Shown here: piece after piece, positions 59,875 to 64,000 of the stretch
Layout of the letters: each line of letters begins with the position of its first letter
How positions within the stretch are numbered: the first letter of the stretch is position 1
DNA from: Deltaproteobacteria bacterium
GTDB lineage: Bacteria; Desulfobacterota; Binatia; UBA9968
NCBI GenBank assembly: GCA_005879605.1
Contig: VBKE01000001.1
Coordinates: 1 to 64,000 of the forward strand
Length of the DNA: 64,000 bases
Direction of reading: 5' to 3'
Translations under genes and position numbers: made by a program
The notes under the pieces: model-generated
Database searches by the model: none
Told to the model about the DNA's origin: nothing
Seen by the model: only the letters and a program-made list of their open reading frames with translations

Positions 59875-61151
59875 ACGTATAGCGCTCCTGATAAGCCGGT
59901 GTCAAGCCCTTTTTTACAGGCCTCCGAAAAGCGTTTGTCGATCTGAAAGGGAGTGAGTTTCTTACGCATTGCTTTTCACTCAGAAGATTCGGAAGAAACC
60001 GTGTACATCCCGTAGGCAATGACGCAGACTTGGAGAAACATTCTCTCAATCCAGCTTGTGAAATCTGATTCCCGGAGTCTTTATCTTTGCGGCATCCCAG
60101 TTCTTTTGGCCGATAATTTGAACGCTTGATTCTTCAAGATCGTTTACCGTCAGTTCCCTAAGCAAAGCTATAATCTTGTCGACCGCTAAACAGCGTCCGG
60201 CTTCGATAAAAATCAGGCTCTTAGACTTGCGGTCCGAATGCTGGATCTGGCTTTTCTTGTTGTAGTTGACTAAGTAAATCATCTTGAAGGTTTAGTAATC
60301 CTGTCGGAGTTGAAGGAAGGTAATGGTCAATGAGGTTCGTGGCATTGGGATTGATTTCGTGCTCCTCCGCCTGCGGCGTTCGATGCTGGTGATTGGAAAG
60401 GCCCACCCGCTTTGCATTGTGGTTAATAAGGGTAGCCGTGATCCTTAAATTAGATGGCAAGTGGAATGGCAAGAAGCGGGCCAGCGATGAGAGGGTTTCC
60501 GCTCCGGCGTAAGTATTGGAAAAACCAAGAATGACTGAACAGCCGCCCGCTATTTCGTTTTGACATACCCTTGACAGCTGTCCATTTCTTGTCAATTTAA
60601 CAAAGACTCGTTGTACAGCAATTTCATTTTTAACCCGTCGGCACTACCTTAACCCGGCCTTAAAAAAACGCCGAAATTCAACGATAACGATCAAGAACCC
60701 CAGTGGCCGTCGCTGCGCCATTCCCGCCATCATTGACCCATGGATTGCCTTGAGTAGCTGCTCACGCGCTTTTAGTGCGACCATGGCGTGAATATAGAAG
60801 CTTGAAATTATTTTGGGAAAAATCTGCTTTCGCGGGAACGGTTCAAAAAGCCTGGTACGTGTCGTGAATGCCAAACTTGCCTTGTCAGCTAGTCTGGCTT
60901 CTGGTTTTCGCGGGATCGCGTCGGGAAGAAGCCGAGAAGAGGGATAGAGCTTGGAATGCGGCCCGTAACCATAGGCGAGTATATTTCTGGGATCATCCTC
61001 TACCAAGAGAACGTTCCTGCCCATATTCCGCAAATACTGCGGCGTCAAAGAAAATCAAAGGCAAGTAGAGGCAAAGTGGGAGAAAGAGGTGCTGTCCAAT
61101 GCGGCGCTTGCCGTCCTGTTCTACGCGGTCGAGTCATCCGGGTTGCTTGAG
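59875..61151. other. Gene-poor stretch with weak frames only
   Basis: About 1.3 kb with no well-supported gene. Minus-strand frames at 60046-60282 (78 codons), 60221-60595 (starting at TTG) and 60644-61048 (also TTG) lack good ribosome sites and recognisable families. On the plus strand, an open stretch from about 60975 reads FRKYCGVKENQRQVEAK and KEVLSNAALAVLFYAVESSG without a start codon, so it may be the tail of a decayed gene. An intrinsic terminator follows directly at 61152. Confidence 0.5.
60046..60282 (-). CDS. Small hypothetical protein, doubtful
   Basis: A 78-residue frame reading MIYLVNYNKKSQIQHSDRKS, then LIFIEAGRCLAVDKIIALLR and ELTVNDLEESSVQIIGQKNW. It looks protein-like with normal amino-acid balance, but no ribosome site precedes its ATG and no family is recognised. 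It overlaps the end of a second minus-strand frame, so it could also be the frameshifted continuation of that one. Low confidence. Confidence 0.3.
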   Translation of the reverse strand: MIYLVNYNKKSQIQHSDRKSKSLIFIEAGRCLAVDKIIALLRELTVNDLEESSVQIIGQKNWDAAKIKTPGIRFHKLD

Positions 61152-61181
61152 CGCCGCACACGAGAGAATTGCGGCGTTTTT
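61152..61181 (+). terminator. Intrinsic terminator
   Basis: CGCCGCA (61152-61158) and TGCGGCG (61170-61176) form a perfect 7-bp stem followed by TTTTT. It is a textbook intrinsic terminator reading rightwards, in a region where no intact plus-strand gene is seen upstream, and 64 bases before the barrel-like lipoprotein gene. Confidence 0.85.
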
Positions 61182-61244
61182 AAATTAAATTTGTTTCTTG
61201 TTCATCGTCATGTGTTAAACTAGTCGGCAATTTTTGACGCAGGA

Positions 61245-62396
61245 ATGATGGTGTACAAAGTAGTTTACGTCATGAAAGCATTATTTGTTCTGATCTTTCT
61301 CCTGACCGGTTGCGCAACGACACAAATCGCTCAACCTCCCGCGGCGCCTGTCATTTTCGCTACCAGCTTTGATCCGCTGGCGCCGCCGTCGTTTGCCGAG
61401 ATGGATGGCATTCAATCGGCGAATGTGCCAGTGAGCAAGGACGTTTCGGTGGATTTGGGCCTGCAGGTTGTCAACCTGAAAACTTCTTTTCTCGAAAAGA
61501 AAGAGAATCTCAACGGCCTGAATGGAGTTATGGAAAAGGGCCTGTCCCGACGCTATCTGAATTTTCTTGCCAACTCCTCATCGCCCGGTGGCGGATTGCA
61601 GACCGAGGCAGAGTTTTCTTACAGTATGCTAGATTCTTTAAAGGCGCAGTGCGGCTGCGAGGAAGAGCCGCGAATGCTGCGGCTGAGTTTGAAGGATCAG
61701 TGGGCGGGGTTTAACTTTGGCGGCGATTACCGGTCGATCGGCAAGGGGTTTGTTTTTATGACCGACCAAAGGGTAGACCAGGCGCGCGATGAGGCCCAGC
61801 TTTGGGGCGAACACAGTTTGGGCCCAGCCAATCTTCGCGGATCCATCGGCGAATCGTGGGAGCGGCTCTCGGAGATCAACCAGTTTCGCCTGACGAAGAC
61901 TGCGGCTACTACGGTCAATTTTAACAGACCGGCATGGGGCGGGGGATGGATCTCAAGCTTCTCTCTGGTGGGGGAGGGCAGCGATACAAATTATGATACC
62001 ACGGTTTTCAACCAGACATTCACGGGCGCCTATCGGCCTATCAACGGCTTATCTCTTGGCTCGAACTTCAGTTTTAAGCAGGAGAGAAATATAAACAGCG
62101 GTATTAGAACGGACACTCCTGGCGCCGGACTAACGCTTTCCTACAGTCCTTTGAAAGATGGGCCTCGTTTGACTGGCACTACATCTTATACGAGAAGCTT
62201 CAGTGCAGACGGATCGAGCAACGTTGGAACAGTCAATCTCATGGCCGGTATAAATTGGAAATTGGGAAAGTTTTTGGCGAAAGACGACGTCCTATCCTTC
62301 AATTTAAGATACAATCACCAACTCGACTTCGTTTCCCCGAACGCGTCACACGAAGATTTTGGCGGGATGTTGCAATTGAAGATCGTGGGATTCTGA
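61245..62396 (+). CDS. Lipoprotein with beta-rich, outer-membrane-barrel-like domain
   Basis: A 383-residue protein with a lipoprotein signal MVYKVVYVMKALFVLIFLLT ending in the lipobox LLTGC near residue 23. From about residue 150 it has alternating beta-strand repeats rich in Ser, Asn, Gly and aromatic ends: LRLSLKDQWAGFNFGGDYRS, GGGWISSFSLVGEGSDTNYD, TGAYRPINGLSLGSNFSFKQ and VLSFNLRYNHQLDF. This alternation suggests an outer-membrane barrel; a lipid anchor on such a protein is unusual. The ATG at 61245 follows AGGAATG. No family is recognised. Confidence 0.7.
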   Translation: MMVYKVVYVMKALFVLIFLLTGCATTQIAQPPAAPVIFATSFDPLAPPSFAEMDGIQSANVPVSKDVSVDLGLQVVNLKTSFLEKKENLNGLNGVMEKGLSRRYLNFLANSSSPGGGLQTEAEFSYSMLDSLKAQCGCEEEPRMLRLSLKDQWAGFNFGGDYRSIGKGFVFMTDQRVDQARDEAQLWGEHSLGPANLRGSIGESWERLSEINQFRLTKTAATTVNFNRPAWGGGWISSFSLVGEGSDTNYDTTVFNQTFTGAYRPINGLSLGSNFSFKQERNINSGIRTDTPGAGLTLSYSPLKDGPRLTGTTSYTRSFSADGSSNVGTVNLMAGINWKLGKFLAKDDVLSFNLRYNHQLDFVSPNASHEDFGGMLQLKIVGF

Positions 62397-62751
62397 GGCT
62401 CCGAAAAATAGTTGGATAAATAGCTCGGGGATACGACTCCCCGAGCGCGGCAGTAGCGCTCGTCGAATCATCTCAGCATTTTCAAAAAAAAATCACCGGG
62501 TTCTTTTACCCGCCTTGTAATACCGAATGGCGCGATTTCGATTGGGTAGCATCGTACAAGTCAGATAACCTCTGGTCATCGCTGTCATATTCGATAAAAT
62601 GAATTATAGCTTTATATCCTCAAGGCTGAGGATCGCGATGATGGTAGCCGATCATCTGCGGAGTGCTGTAGCACGACTGGCAAGAGCCGAGCTGAACTAG
62701 ATCCGTTACGACCGGCCACGAGATTGCAAATTTTGCGTTGGGCTAGACGTC
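62397..62751. other. Intergenic region with a GC-rich hairpin
   Basis: About 355 bases without a gene. GCTCGGGG (62423-62430) and CCCCGAGC (62439-62446) form a perfect 8-bp hairpin 27 bases after the barrel-like gene, but no T-run follows, so termination is uncertain. AT-rich sequence near 62600 may contain the promoter of the next gene. Nothing else is recognised. Confidence 0.4.
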
Positions 62752-63335
62752 ATGAAGACCAGAACGTTTCGTAGCTTTGCTCTCCTGTTTGCATTAGTCG
62801 CATTCACCGGCTGCTCCGCTACGGAAAAGATTGTCAGTCAATGGAGCAACCCCGCTTACGCTTCGCTTTCCTTTAAAAGGATCATAGTGATTGGAGTAAG
62901 TGGGCAGACCAGCATCCGGCGCAACTTCGAAGACCTGTTCGTGGCTCAACTTAAAGCTGCCGGCTACGGTGCGGTGCCTAGCTATCGATATGTAGCGGAA
63001 GACGAAAAATTCGAGCAAGCGAAGCTTAAACAGACGGCGCAAGCGGCTGGCGCCGATGGGGCCATAGTGACGCGACTCGCGCACGTCGAACATAGGACGG
63101 AGGTTAGTCCTGTTGGAGTTCCTTCGCTTGGTATGGCCTGTACGAGCCGCCGCGTTTTTACGGATATGAGGTGTATACCTCAGAGACGACGCTCTACGAT
63201 GTGGCTAAAAACGAGCTGGTTTGGGCCGGCACTATCAGGACTTCGGAGCCGGACGACGTTAATAAAGCAATCAAAGGCTACGTGGAGACGGTCATAAAAG
63301 CGCTCAACGAAAAAAATCTCCTCAGAAAAGGATAG
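62752..63335 (+). pseudogene. Frameshifted lipoprotein (DUF4136-like)
   Basis: The first frame gives a lipoprotein signal (FALLFALVAFTGCSATEKIV, lipobox FTGC near residue 20) and FEDLFVAQLKAAGYGAVPSY, AQAAGADGAIVTRLAHVEHR, then loses sense after about 63130. The next frame continues as YEPPRFYGYEVYTSETTLYD, then VAKNELVWAGTIRTSEPDDV and GYVETVIKALNEKN to a TAG at 63333-63335. The two halves join into a protein of about 195 residues resembling DUF4136-type lipoproteins. A single-base deletion around 63130-63145 explains it. It may be a real mutation or a sequencing error. Confidence 0.8.
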
Positions 63336-63436
63336 CCTCTTCAAAAATAGGCGTGCCGCTAAGTGATAAGCGAGGCTGCGGCGCGGTTGCGCCGGCAATC
63401 TCTCAATGGCAGATTGCTGAGCGAAAGGAGGGCACC

Positions 63437-63895
63437 ATGAACGACAAAGGCAAAAAAAAGGCGCGCGCGTTGGGTATCAACCATGTGGTTTTGGAAGTGG
63501 GGGATTTGGAAGCCGCGCTGGAATTTTACGGCGCGATCTTTGATTTTAAACTTCGCGGCAAAAGCGACCACAATGCTTTTATCGATCTCGGCGATCAGTT
63601 CATCCAATTGAGCCTCGGCAGGACCCAGGAGGCAGACGACAAGCGCCATTTCGGTTTTGTCGTAGATGACAGGGAGCCGGTACGCCGAGCGCTGATACAA
63701 TTGGGAGTTGAGACACTGGATCGGCGGCTCAATTTTCGCGACCCGTGGGGCAACCGAATCGAGGTGGTTTCCTACGATGACATCCAGTTCACTAAAGCAT
63801 CGCACGTGCTCAAAGGGATGGGCGTCGGCGCTATCGAAAAAACCTCCAACGCCATTGAAGAACTTAAGAAGAAGGGTATGGCGCCGGAAAGGTGA
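63437..63895 (+). CDS. Single-domain VOC (glyoxalase/bleomycin-resistance family) protein
   Basis: A 152-residue VOC protein: ALGINHVVLEVGDLEAALEF supplies the first-strand His, DKRHFGFVVDDREPVRRALI a second His, and GNRIEVVSYDD the Glu, so an H-H-E metal site is possible. A basic C-terminal helix (TSNAIEELKKKGMAPER) follows. The ATG at 63437 has GAAAGGAGGG before it; the frame extends upstream without a site. The truncated zinc-ribbon gene starts 5 bases downstream, so they may be co-transcribed. Confidence 0.87.
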   Translation: MNDKGKKKARALGINHVVLEVGDLEAALEFYGAIFDFKLRGKSDHNAFIDLGDQFIQLSLGRTQEADDKRHFGFVVDDREPVRRALIQLGVETLDRRLNFRDPWGNRIEVVSYDDIQFTKASHVLKGMGVGAIEKTSNAIEELKKKGMAPER

Positions 63896-63900
63896 GTGAC

Positions 63901-64000
63901 GTGGCATTTACCATGAGTTTCTGTCATCACACAACGCTCGAACTACTGCCGGAGAAGCAAAAGAAATTTCGTTGCCGACACTGCCATTTGACCCTCGACG
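63901..64000 (+). CDS. Zinc-ribbon protein, truncated by the window edge
   Basis: The first about 33 codons of a gene that runs off the window. It may start at the GTG at 63901 or the ATG at 63913 and reads MSFCHHTTLELLPEKQKKF then RCRHCHLTLD, a Cys-His pair followed by CxxC-His, as in small treble-clef or zinc-ribbon proteins. Its function is not identifiable from this piece. Confidence 0.6.
   Translation, partial: MAFTMSFCHHTTLELLPEKQKKFRCRHCHLTLD

Noticed and set aside
60221-60595. 124-codon minus-strand frame
   Set aside because: It starts at TTG without a ribosome site, contains no internal ATG or GTG start, and shows no recognisable domain.
60644-61048. Response-regulator-like frame (VLLVEDDPRN)
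   Set aside because: The short match is not followed by receiver-domain features, the frame starts at TTG, and no good ribosome site is present.
62423-62446. Intrinsic terminator after the barrel-like lipoprotein
   Set aside because: The hairpin is good but lacks a T-run, so it is only described in the gap entry.

Overview
The window reads as chromosomal DNA of a free-living Gram-negative bacterium. It encodes a TonB-type energy transducer, an AsmA-family envelope protein, several lipoproteins with lipoboxes, a TatA-type translocase subunit and a putative outer-membrane barrel. The mixture is typical of uncultivated soil lineages near the former Deltaproteobacteria (Binatota-like, or Tectomicrobia/Rokubacteria-like): solitary SsuA/NMT1-type substrate-binding proteins, VOC and LigAB ring-cleavage-type enzymes, MmgE/PrpD proteins, alpha/beta hydrolases and split-subunit glycine decarboxylase. 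That lineage is an inference; no rRNA or other phylogenetic marker is present. I see no tRNA, rRNA, CRISPR array, prophage or complete insertion sequence.

Layout. 0-16.4 kb is a catabolic/accessory region: an ABC-permease fragment, a GT39 membrane glycosyltransferase, two DUF1989 genes, an Ldh-type dehydrogenase, three alpha/beta hydrolases, two orphan binding proteins, two double-VOC proteins, a LigB/LigA extradiol dioxygenase pair, a degraded gene end and several short palindromic repeats. 16.6-22 kb is folD-gcvT-gcvH-gcvPA-gcvPB, joining glycine cleavage to one-carbon folate metabolism. 22-25.8 kb holds tonB-like, tatA-like and zinc-ribbon genes and an ECF sigma/anti-sigma/exported-protein operon. 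25.8-29.8 kb is a minus-strand operon moeB-thrC-moaD/cysO-cysK/M-NIL behind an unmistakable SAM-I riboswitch with its attenuator. It looks like a methionine-controlled, protein-thiocarboxylate sulfur pathway. 30-36.7 kb is a five-gene operon of two MmgE/PrpD paralogues and a complete iron-type ABC importer.

36.7-49.3 kb is mixed. Its highlight is a peroxiredoxin-like gene whose active-site cysteine codon is an in-frame TGA (FYRGYW-Sec-GKC) followed by a plausible bacterial SECIS hairpin, next to bolA and a monothiol glutaredoxin gene. Also here are an arylmalonate-decarboxylase/Asp-Glu racemase-like gene with a 9-bp tandem repeat in its leader, an M20 enzyme with a shortened lid domain, and a lipoprotein with an HEDLH motif. 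49.7-59.3 kb is housekeeping: PPOX protein, PPK2, Dus, Maf, Hsp20-Lon behind a heat-shock-like promoter, an Uup-type ABC-F protein and another binding protein. 59.3-64 kb is gene-poor and ends with a barrel-like lipoprotein, a frameshifted lipoprotein, a small VOC protein and a truncated zinc-ribbon gene.

The best candidates for new biology are the SAM-riboswitch-controlled sulfur-carrier operon and the selenocysteine peroxiredoxin-like protein. Start sites were moved from the longest frame where a ribosome binding site or the family N-terminus argued for it.
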